Position numbers and translations under genes: made by a program. This document shows, one piece after another, positions 12,701 through 24,500 of a stretch of 64,000 nucleotides of DNA (its first letter is position 1; each line of letters opens with the position of its first letter). The stretch covers positions 15,281,763 through 15,345,762 of the forward strand of contig OX459108.1 in NCBI GenBank assembly GCA_949775045.1, in the 5' to 3' direction. The notes below the pieces were generated by a model. The model had not been told where the DNA came from, made no database searches, and saw only the letters and a list, made by a program, of their open reading frames with translations. Origin of the DNA: Metridium senile. Its lineage: Eukaryota; Cnidaria; Anthozoa; Actiniaria; Metridiidae.

Positions 12701-15700
12701 ATTCAGTTCCTCTAAATGCTCCCAATAAACAGCACCCTAATATTTAATATTTCACTATAAGATGTTTTCATATCTCCTTGCATTCAGTTCCTCTAAATGC
12801 TCCCAATAAACAGCACAGTAATATTTAATATTTCACTATAAGATGTTTTCATATCTCCTTACATTCAGTTCCTCTAAACGCTCCCAATAAACAGCACCCT
12901 AATATTTAATATTTCACTATAAGATGTTTTCATATCTCCTTGCATTCAGTTCCTCTAAATGCTCCCAATAAACAGCACCCTAATATTTAATATTTCACTA
13001 TAAGATGTTTTCATATCTCCTTGCATTCAGTTCCTCTAAATGCTCCCAATAAACAGCACCCTAATATTTAATATTTCACTATAAGATGTTTCATATCTCC
13101 TTGCATTCAGTTCCTCTAAATGCTCCCAATAAACAGCACCCTAATATTTAATATTTCACTATAAGATGTTTTCATATCTCCTTACATTCAGTTCCTCTAA
13201 ACGCTCCCAATAAACAGCACCCTAATATTTAATATTTCACTATAAGATGTTTCATATCTCCTTGCATTCAGTTCCTCTAAATGCTCCCAATAAACAGCAC
13301 CCTAATATTTAATATTTCACTATAAGATGTTTTCATATCTCCTTACATTCAGTTCCTCTAAACGCTCCCAATAAACAGCACCCTAATATTTAATATTTCA
13401 CTATAAGATGTTTTCATATCTCCTTACATTCAGTTCCTCTAAACGCTCCCAATAAACAGCACCCTAATATTTAATATTTCACTATAAGATGTTTCATATC
13501 TCCTTGCATTCAGTTCCTCTAAATGCTCCCAATAAACAGCACCCTAATATTTAATATTTCACTATAAGATGTTTTCATATCTCCTTGCATTCAGTTCCTC
13601 TAAATGCTCCCAATAAACAGCACAGTAATATTTAATATTTCACTATAAGATGTTTTCATATCTCCTTACATTCAGTTCCTCTAAACGCTCCCAATAAACA
13701 GCACCCTAATATTTAATATTTCACTATAAGATGTTTTCATATCTCCTTGCATTCAGTTCCTCTAAATGCTCCCAATAAACAGCACCCTAATATTTAATAT
13801 TTCACTATAAGATGTTTTCATATCTCCTTGCATTCAGTTCCTCTAAATGCTCCCAATAAACAGCACCCTAATATTTAATATTTCACTATAAGATGTTTCA
13901 TATCTCCTTGCATTCAGTTCCTCTAAATGCTCCCAATAAACAGCACCCTAATATTTAATATTTCACTATAAGATGTTTTCATATCTCCTTACATTCAGTT
14001 CCTCTAAACGCTCCCAATAAACAGCACCCTAATATTTAATATTTCACTATAAGATGTTTCATATCTCCTTGCATTCAGTTCCTCTAAATGCTCCCAATAA
14101 ACAGCACCCTAATATTTAATATTTCACTATAAGATGTTTTCATATCTCCTTACATTCAGTTCCTCTAAACGCTCCCAATAAACAGCACCCTAATATTTAA
14201 TATTTCACTATAAGATGTTTTCATATCTCCTTACATTCAGTTCCTCTAAACGCTCCCAATAAACAGCACCCTAATATTTAATATTTCACTATAAGATGTT
14301 TCATATCTCCTTGCATTCAGTTCCTCTAAACGCTCCCAATAAACAGCACCCTAATATTTAATATTTCACTATAAGATGTTTTCATATCTCCTTGCATCCA
14401 GTTCCTCTAAATGCTCCCAATAAACAGCACAGTAATATTTAATATTTCACTATAAGATGTTTTCATATCTCCTTACATTCAGTTCCTCTAAATGCTCCCA
14501 ATAAACAGCACCCTAATATTTAATATTTCACTATAAGATGTTTTCATATCTCCTTGCATTCAGTTCCTCTAAATGCTCCCAATAAACAGCACAGTAATAT
14601 TTAATATTTCACTATAAGATGTTTTCATATCTCCTTACATTCAGTTCCTCTAAACGCTCCCAATAAACAGCACCCTAATATTTAATATTTCACTATAAGA
14701 TGTTTTCATATCTCCTTGCATTCAGTTCCTCTAAATGCTCCCAATAAACAGCACCCTAATATTTAATATTTCACTATAAGATGTTTTCATATCTCCTTGC
14801 ATCCAGTTCCACTAAACGCTCCCAATAAACAGCACAGTAATATTTAATATTTCACTATAAGATGTTTTCATATCTCCTTACATTCAGTTCCTCTAAACGC
14901 TCCCAATAAACAGCACAGTAATATTTAATATTTCACTATAAGATGTTTTCATATCTCCTTGCATTCAGTTCCTCTAAACGCTCCCAATAAACAGCACCCT
15001 AATATTTAATATTTCACTATAAGATGTTTTCATATCTCCTTGCATCCAGTTCCTCTAAATGCTCCCAATAAACAGCACAGTAATATTTAATATTTCACTA
15101 TAAGATGTTTTCATATCTCCTTACATTCAGTTCCTCTAAATGCTCCCAATAAACAGCACCCTAATATTTAATATTTCACTATAAGATGTTTTCATATCTC
15201 CTTGCATTCAGTTCCTCTAAATGCTCCCAATAAACAGCACCCTAATATTTAATATTTCACTATAAGATGTTTTCATATCTCCTTGCATTCAGTTCCTCTA
15301 AATGCTCCCAATAAACAGCACCCTAATATTTAATATTTCACTATAAGATGTTTTCATATCTCCTTGCATTCAGTTCCTCTAAATGCTTCCAATAAACAGC
15401 ACCCTAATATTTAATATTTCACTATAAGATGTTTCATATCTCCTTACATTCAGTTCCTCTAAATGCTCCCAATAAACAGCACCCTAATATTTAATATTTC
15501 ACTATAAGATGTTTTCATATCTCCTTGCATTCAGTTCCTCTAAATGCTCCCAATAAACAGCACAGTAATATTTAATATTTCACTATAAGATGTTTTCATA
15601 TCTCCTTACATTCAGTTCCTCTAAATGCTCCCAATAAACAGCACCCTAATATTTAATATTTCACTATAAGATGTTTTCATATCTCCTTGCATTCAGTTCC

Positions 15701-17840
15701 TCTAAATGCTCCCAATAAACAGCACAGTAATATTTAATATTTCACTATAAGATGTTTTCATATCTCCTTACATTCAGTTCCTCTAAACGCTCCCAATAAA
15801 CAGCACCCTAATATTTAATATTTCACTATAAGATGTTTTCATATCTCCTTGCATTCAGTTCCTCTAAATGCTCCCAATAAACAGCACCCTAATATTTAAT
15901 ATTTCACTATAAGATGTTTTCATATCTCCTTGCATTCAGTTCCTCTAAATGCTCCCAATAAACAGCACCCTAATATTTAATATTTCACTATAAGATGTTT
16001 CATATCTCCTTGCATTCAGTTCCTCTAAATGCTCCCAATAAACAGCACCCTAATATTTAATATTTCACTATAAGATGTTTTCATATCTCCTTACATTCAG
16101 TTCCTCTAAACGCTCCCAATAAACAGCACCCTAATATTTAATATTTCACTATAAGATGTTTCATATCTCCTTGCATTCAGTTCCTCTAAATGCTCCCAAT
16201 AAACAGCACCCTAATATTTAATATTTCACTATAAGATGTTTTCATATCTCCTTACATTCAGTTCCTCTAAACGCTCCCAATAAACAGCACCCTAATATTT
16301 AATATTTCACTATAAGATGTTTTCATATCTCCTTACATTCAGTTCCTCTAAACGCTCCCAATAAACAGCACCCTAATATTTAATATTTCACTATAAGATG
16401 TTTCATATCTCCTTGCATTCAGTTCCTCTAAATGCTCCCAATAAACAGCACCCTAATATTTAATATTTCACTATAAGATGTTTTCATATCTCCTTGCATT
16501 CAGTTCCTCTAAATGCTCCCAATAAACAGCACAGTAATATTTAATATTTCACTATAAGATGTTTTCATATCTCCTTACATTCAGTTCCTCTAAACGCTCC
16601 CAATAAACAGCACCCTAATATTTAATATTTCACTATAAGATGTTTTCATATCTCCTTGCATTCAGTTCCTCTAAATGCTCCCAATAAACAGCACCCTAAT
16701 ATTTAATATTTCACTATAAGATGTTTTCATATCTCCTTGCATTCAGTTCCTCTAAATGCTCCCAATAAACAGCACCCTAATATTTAATATTTCACTATAA
16801 GATGTTTCATATCTCCTTGCATTCAGTTCCTCTAAATGCTCCCAATAAACAGCACCCTAATATTTAATATTTCACTATAAGATGTTTTCATATCTCCTTA
16901 CATTCAGTTCCTCTAAACGCTCCCAATAAACAGCACCCTAATATTTAATATTTCACTATAAGATGTTTCATATCTCCTTGCATTCAGTTCCTCTAAATGC
17001 TCCCAATAAACAGCACCCTAATATTTAATATTTCACTATAAGATGTTTTCATATCTCCTTACATTCAGTTCCTCTAAACGCTCCCAATAAACAGCACCCT
17101 AATATTTAATATTTCACTATAAGATGTTTTCATATCTCCTTACATTCAGTTCCTCTAAACGCTCCCAATAAACAGCACCCTAATATTTAATATTTCACTA
17201 TAAGATGTTTCATATCTCCTTGCATTCAGTTCCTCTAAACGCTCCCAATAAACAGCACCCTAATATTTAATATTTCACTATAAGATGTTTTCATATCTCC
17301 TTACATTCAGTTCCTCTAAACGCTCCCAATAAACAGCACACCAGTAATATTTAATATTTCACTATAAGATGTTTTCATATCTCCTTGCATTCAGTTCCTC
17401 TAAATGCTCCCAATAAACAGCACAGTAATATTTAATATTTCACTATAAGATGTTTTCATATCTCCTTACATTCAGTTCCTCTAAATGCTCCCAATAAACA
17501 GCACCCTAATATTTAATATTTCACTATAAGATGTTTTCATATCTCCTTGCATCCAGTTCCACTAAACGCTCCCAATAAACAGCACAGTAATATTTAATAT
17601 TTCACTATAAGATGTTTTCATATCTCCTTGCATTCAGTTCCTCTAAACGCTCCCAATAAACACCACATTAGTAATATTTCACTATAAGATGTTTTCATAT
17701 CTCCTTGCGTTCAGTTCCACTAAATGCTCCCAATAAACACCACAGTAATATTTTATTTCACTTTAAGTTTCATATCTCCTTACATTCAGTTCCACTAAAC
17801 ACTCCCAATAAACACCACTTTAGTAATATTTGATATTTAG
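9753..17840. repeat. 81-bp satellite array, about 100 copies, with higher-order structure
   Basis: The unit begins ACTATAAGATGTTTTCAT, continues ATCTCCTTGCATTCAG and TTCCTCTAAATGCTCC, and ends CAATAAACAGCACCCTAA plus TATTTAATATTTC (81 bp; 80 when GATGTTTCAT lacks one T). Variants alternate at TTGC/TTAC, AAATGC/AAACGC and CACCCT/CACAGT. Edge copies (9753-9940 and 17650-17840) are the most diverged; interior copies are nearly identical, as expected from unequal exchange. Diagnostic variants recur at fixed distances of 807, 1538 and 2909 bp (see findings). All frames are closed. The array fills the space between the 3' ends of the convergent CEP126- and TMEM39-like genes. Confidence 0.98.
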
Positions 17841-17846
17841 TTTATT
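17841..17846 (-). terminator. Candidate poly(A) signal for TMEM39
   Basis: AATAAA on the - strand, about 430 bases beyond the stop, directly next to the satellite edge. A variant ATTAAA (18251-18256) lies only about 17 bases after the stop. Which one is used cannot be told from sequence. Confidence 0.35.
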
Positions 17847-17982
17847 CATATTGTCACTATGACAACCTTTTTAGAGATGATACTTCAACAACGTTTACTA
17901 GAACTTAAATATAAGATATAAATATTTAAAGTGCCAGATCTATACTTTACTATCTAGCCTTTTAGGCCCAGTTCAAATGCCG

Positions 17983-18167
17983 CATCTCACATGTACCGAA
18001 TCTAATGCAAATGAGCAAAAAATATTGTTTGAATTCATGTGCATTAGATTTGGCTATGCTTTACTATGTAGCCTTTTAGGCCTAGTTCAAATGTCACCAA
18101 ATCTAATGCAAATGAGCAAAAACTATTGTTTGAATTTGTGTGCATTAGATTCGGTACATGTGAGATG
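17983..18167. mobile_element. TIR element next to TMEM39 3' end
   Basis: Perfect 27-base terminal inverted repeats, starting CATCTCACATGTACCGAA and ending with its complement. Inside are two direct copies of AATGCAAATGAGCAAAAA followed by ATTGTTTGAATT, and a repeated TAGCCTTTTAGGCC segment that also occurs just outside the left end (about 17955). Confidence 0.85.
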
Positions 18168-18272
18168 TAACATTGAACTACAGTCTTACAGAGACCTAAC
18201 AAAGATGGCATCCGAGTAGGAAAAGAAATTCAATTTAACCAAGTTCCTAATTTAATGATAGTCTATGCTAGT

Positions 18273-18518
18273 TTAGTCTGAGTCATCATCCCCATCATCA
18301 TCTTGGTTTGTCCCTCTTTCTTTGACCAGGCCTTGCAGAGCCCATCTGTCTCGTAATACTCTGTATAATGTAACATAGTTAAATAGTAATATGCCGATGA
18401 TTGAAAGCATTTGGTACCAAAATGAACACCGTGTTATCAGGAACAGTTGGTAGAGGACAAGCACAAGTAGTGTAGCGGCCATCCAATTCAGTATTCGTAG
18501 AGGTGACTCAAACATAAA
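18273..18518 (-). CDS. TMEM39-like exon 8 (C terminus)
   Basis: Acceptor GTTTTTCATAG. It reads [18 protein letters not shown] and the final two membrane segments, then [18 protein letters not shown], an acidic tail, and TAA at 18275-18273. Confidence 0.94.
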   Translation of the reverse strand, partial: FMFESPLRILNWMAATLLVLVLYQLFLITRCSFWYQMLSIIGILLFNYVTLYRVLRDRWALQGLVKERGTNQDDDGDDDSD

Positions 18519-21500
18519 CTATGAAAAACCAAAAGAATAATTATCATAACCAATAATCACAGCAACACAATTAAAAAGAGAAATGCAGTGCAGGCCAAGT
18601 TTTCTGCATTTATTGTAGGAAATCCAAGGGACCCAACCCACTGAAGCAACCAACATACATGTAATGTACTTAAAAATACCCTACATTACTGACGAGCTAG
18701 ACTACAAAATCCAACGACTATTCACATTGGTTAAACTTACAAAGAATCTGGAATGATGTGGGTCAGACGGCACTGCAACATTATGTTCTCCTAATCCACG
18801 GTATAATGACTTGTTATATCGTACTAGTACACCTTGAGGCCAGACTGTCAGCGGAGACCATCTAGTAATAATATAAAAAACAATATGTAAATATTCTGAT
18901 TGTGATGATGATAAAGATTTAATGATGATGTTGATAACATTGATAATAGTGAATATGGTGGTGGAAGGTGATAGTGGTGGGGATGATGATGATGATGGTG
19001 GTGATGGTAATAATATTGATGGTCTGGTGATGATGATAAATATTTAATGATGCTGATACTTGTGGTGATGATAATAACATTGATAATGGTGGTGATCATG
19101 AAGATGATAGTGGTGGTGGTGATGATAATGGTGGTGATCATGAAGATGATAGTGGTGGTGGTGATGATAATGGTGGTGATGGTAATTTTATTGATGATCT
19201 AGTGGTGATAAAATTTAGTGATGATGTTTATACGTATAATAACAATGAAGATTATTATGGTGATAATGACAATAATGATGATGATATCATAGTCGTCAAT
19301 AAAGGTGAATGACTTACATATGTGGGGTATCTCTGTGTCCCCATGGATACCGTTCCCAGCCACCAAGGTGTGTTGCACACTTGTGTAGAGCATCGCAGTA
19401 ATTAATAGGCAACATATACATCATTAGCATAATTAACGCACTCAGCCAAATAAATAATGCTTGCTGTAACGCCCACCACAGGTCATAGTAGATATAATGT
19501 TGCTGAAACAACAGATAAAATCATTATTACTTGACCACAGTATGTTACTACGAGCCACAGGAAGCCAAACAACAGAGAAGCCCAAAAAATATTATTTCAT
19601 CAAAGATAATTACCTCACCACAGGAACCCCAACAATAGATAAAGGAGACAATTATTTCAACCCAAACAGACAAAGGAAATAATTATCTCACACAGGAACT
19701 CCAAAAACAGACAAAGAAGATAATTATCTCACACAGGAACCCCAACAGACAAATGAGATAATTATCTTACACAGGAACCCCAACAACAGATAAAGGAGAC
19801 AATTATTTCACCACAGGAACTCCAAAAACAGACAAAGGAGATAATTATCTCACACAGGAATTCCAACAACAGACAAAGGAGATGATTATCTCACACAGGA
19901 AGCCCAACAGACAAAGGAGATGATTATCTCACCACAGGAACCCAAACAAGATTAATTACTCAAACACAGGAAGCTCAACCCCAGCTAAAGGAAATAACAA
20001 ACCAACCACAAAAAGCCCAACAAAAGATAAAGGAGACAATTATTTCACCACAGGAACTCCAACAACAGACAAAGGAGATAATTATCTCCCACAGGAATTC
20101 CAACAACAGACAAACGAGATAATTATCTCACACAGGAACCCAAACAAGATTAATTTGTCAAAAACAGGAAGCCCAACCCCAGCTAAAGGAGATAACAACC
20201 TAACCACAGGAACCCCAACAACAGATAAATGAGATAATTATCTCACCACAGGAACCCAAACAAGATTAATTACTCAAACACAGGAAGCCCAACCCCAGCT
20301 AAAGGAAATAACAAACCAACCACAAAAAGCCCAACAAAAGATAAATGAGATAATTATCTTACCACAGGAACCCAAACAAGATTAATTACTCAAACACAGG
20401 AAGCCCAACCCTGGCTAAAGGATACAACAACCTAGCCCAAGAAGCCCGACAACAGATAAAGGAGATAATTATCTCACCACATGAACCCAAACAAGCTTAA
20501 TAAGTCAAGCACAGGAAGCCCAACCCCAGCTAAAAAGATAATCTAACCACAGGAAGCCCAACAACAGATAAACAAGATAATTATCTCACTACACAAGATA
20601 AATTAGTCAAACACAGCAGCTAAAAGAAATAACAGACCAACCATGGAAAGACAATTGAAAAGATGAGATAATTATTACACCAAAGAAAGCCCAAAAAGAG
20701 ATAAAAGGCTAATGAGTCAAACACAGGAAGCCCAACATCAGCTTTAGACAGTCACACATATTTGGGCTTCCTGTGTTAAGTTTATGAGCTAGAGCCAAGC
20801 CAATTTCCCAGCTGGGTTTTCAGCTCTGATATTACCAGGAATACAACATGGTAATACTTGACCAAATTGACTGGACAAGTGATAATTACTGGCAGCTACA
20901 ACATATTCTACAACATGGTAAGTGATCTCTAAGAGTTAAAAAGTACACTATTAGCCCACGTATAAGAACCGGAATTTTTAAATTTTGCCTTAATAGGTTC
21001 TTATGTAGAGGGGGCTTAAAATGAACATTTTAGCCTAACAGGTTCTTAAAACCCAGGTTCTTATACATGAGCTATTTACTGTATTACTTTTCAACATTAT
21101 TATCTGACCAGAGACTATCATTGAGTAAAATCAATTTACTCCAGTGACATATATGATCAATCTCCTGAAATTTATACTTTTAAAATAATATGTGACTTTA
21201 TAAATAAATTGAGAGATACATATAATAATATACTTGTATTCATAAAGTCCTCAAAATATCAAAGCTATTCCCATTATTAAAATAAATGCAAGCAAAATAA
21301 TTCCACAACAATTTAAAAAAAAACTTACTTGCATTTATTTTAAATTTTATAACTATATAAGAATTTTATTTGTATTCACATTCTATATAATTATACACCT
21401 AATTGCAAGAATGTTGTCACTTGAAAAAAGAACATTAGTGATCTAATTAAGGACAACATTCTCGCAATTAGGCGTATACATTTATAGCATTAAAGCTGAA

Positions 21501-24500
21501 CAAACCTCTGAAAATCTCATAGGTATGAATCCAACATAATACGCCGACACCAAGGATTGGAATAGTACTTGTTTGACACGTAAGTTGAAGTCAGTTCGTA
21601 GACACTCAGCTTCGTATCGTACTGCATCTGGAGGTAGGCTACAAGGTGTGTTTAGTGTTGTCAACAATTTCTGCTTCATTTCTCCATTGAATATCGATTT
21701 CTTGTCTGTGTTTTTATTTGTTGTGATTGCTGTGATGTTTAAGGGTTGTAGTAGTTCTGTGTGTGGACTGAGTTTTAACATGACTTTGTTTCCTTGCGGA
21801 TCCAATGTGAAACCAAATGCGCATAGATACATGACCACACTAAAAGACATACCGGTACCAATTATCAAATTAATAATTTATTATTTCTAAATAGCAAAAA
21901 ATGTCACTCATTGAGGTAATGCAGAAACTGTGAGTATCCTTGCATACAATTCTACAGTGGTAACTCTATTACTGTGGTTTTCGACTTTCTGCAAACTCAG
22001 ACATTTCAACGGCTCGTTGTGAAATACGTTTTTAGCTGCCGTCAATCAAGGATTTAAAAGATACCGACTAATTAGTTTGATTGACAGCAGCTAAAAACAT
22101 GTTTCACAATAAGCTGTGGGAATGTCTGAGTTTGCAGAAAGTGGAAAACTGCAGTAAGCAATCACCCTTGGCACTTTTCAAAGTGGCTGCTTTATAGAGG
22201 TTGGCCACTAAATAGAGGTATAGAATAGGTATAGGAATAGATTTAGACTTTTTATTGTGGCCACCTAATAGAGGGTGACCGCTTAATGGTGACCGCTTAA
22301 GGTTACTGTAACTTGTCGCAGGGTCAAACTGGGTCTCTCAAATTAAAAAATCACTAGTGCTTTTGATTAGATATTATCCCACATATTATACATCATTTTA
22401 AAGCTGAATAGCCATAGAATACAAATTTGTAGTTTGCGAAATGAGTAACACAAGGCTTGATATTTGTTGATACTTACGGATAGATGAGAAAAAGGTAGTT
22501 CTGTATACTGTTATGTTGAAATAGTTTCCATAGCAACCAGAGTGTAGTGACGGTGAATGTGCACAACACAACTGCCTTGAACAACATGGCTGCAATATAC
22601 TTTACTGTGTAGAATATCTCTGACGCAAGAATCTATGTCAATATAAATACAATAGATAAATCAAAGATAGGCATGGTAGTAGGGGTGGACCATTTGACTT
22701 TTGAGGGGGGGGGGGGGGGGGGTGGATGATTTTGAAAAAAATTTCCTGCACAGCCCGAAGGACCAAAAAAAATTTCCTGCAAGCCAAAATCATCACTCAA
22801 AACTTTGCATTTTTATCAAATAAATTTTGTGCTCATGGAAGCGGGCAAAAAAAAATTTCCTGCACGGACCAAATCGTCCACCCCCCCTCAAAAGTCAAAT
22901 GGTCCACCCCTTATCAACATTTTATATAATACTTTACGGATTTTATTTTCTCATGTTCAAATGATATCTCATGAGTGAGTGCATCAATTCAACACTCGAA
23001 GATAAAATCCATATCTCCGCACGCCCATGTAATATCCTCTATATAATACTATTTTTATATACAAGATACAGTGAAGAAATTTTCTCATAATTTTGGTCCT
23101 AAACTTTCCTCATAAACCAGAATCTCTGTTAAACTGGACATTTTATTGGTCACAGCACTAACCCAGATTGACGATGGGTCTTGCGGTGGGTCTTTGACTA
23201 CAGTATTGCAGTTTCTTGCCAACCTCTGGCACACATTTTTATTTTTATTTTAGGGGGGGGGGGGGGGGGGATCCGCTATCGAACAAAATGCATGATAAAT
23301 TCTGGTATTGCAGTATTTCCAAAACAAATTCATTGTTTTGTAGTTTTACCTTATGTTGGACTTATATTGTTGCAGAATTGTCAATTTTTTGTCTGATTTT
23401 TGTGTGTGCTGTATTGCGGTTTTCACTACCCTCCTCCTAAACTGGTGTTACTTAAGGGGTTTCACTGTGCAACTATGATTATCAAATAGTTACCACTACC
23501 TGTTTGAAGACTATCCATGTTAGTCGTCTACTCAGAAACACCACAATAAACAGGACTAAATAGGGGTCAACAACATGGAAGTTCTGAAAATACATGAAAT
23601 AGATATTTATTAAAATATTTTGTTGTATTTTTTAATCATTAATGATGAATGCTATTACGCTGAGACTTTAACGATGTCATAAACAGATAAAAAAATGTTA
23701 ATTTACATGTACAAGTGCAAGGCTAAAAGAATTACACATTAAAATTTAAACATGTTTGATAATTAATCTTTACATTTTGAATTCAATTTAGTATTTTGAT
23801 ATCTTTATTCCTTATAATTTCATTTTCTTTGCTGAAATATTTAAGCTATCTTCTTTTTAGATTGTTGATAGGTTAATTTTCTCTTTTTATGGTAGAGAAT
23901 TCATTGTCTTTTAGATAACTCACATAAGCATATATTATGGTGTTCATAACTACGAATTTGAATACATGCAATAGTTTTTTATGATATAATGAAACATGAA
24001 TTCTTAGTATCAAAGGGGCTTTATTCATGAACGAAAGTATATCATATTTCATACAATTCATTAATTCATGTATACTTAAATATCCGTAGTATTCTAGGAA
24101 TAGGCCTATCACTGATCGCCATATAAGCATTTCATTTATTAAGTGTCAAAGCACCAGTGTTTAAAGAAATTCTTCGTTAATCAATTAATGCTAATTAGTT
24201 TCGTTGTGCAAAGTTTGACAGATAAAGACACCTTTGTACAAACAGTTGCTAAAATAATTCACGCATTAACGAGCAAAAATGATAAAATAGTTACTGTAAA
24301 AAAAAAACCTAAAACTATCCAGTCTATTTGATACATACCAGTTTATAGATATTTATATACTGAAGCCCCAGCGCCGAAAGTAAGAAAGATAGAAAAAGGG
24401 TTTCAAAACCCATGACGGTAAATACGGGTATCTTTGGATGTGGATAGTGGAATAGCGGCGGGATAGTTAACAGCGATGAGATAGTGTGTAATCCAACTGA

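Noticed and set aside
9753..17840. CRISPR-like array
   Set aside because: Units are contiguous with no unique spacers, the genome is eukaryotic and there are no cas genes.
9753..17840. Repeat protein encoded by the 81-bp unit (27 codons)
   Set aside because: Every frame contains stops in each unit (TAA in TATTTAATATT and AATAAACAG contexts), and single-base deletions are tolerated.
23873..24130. 85-codon - strand frame in a TMEM39 intron
   Set aside because: Checked for the missing TMEM39 loop; no Trp-Trp-Tyr-Pro motif and no phase-0 splice sites.
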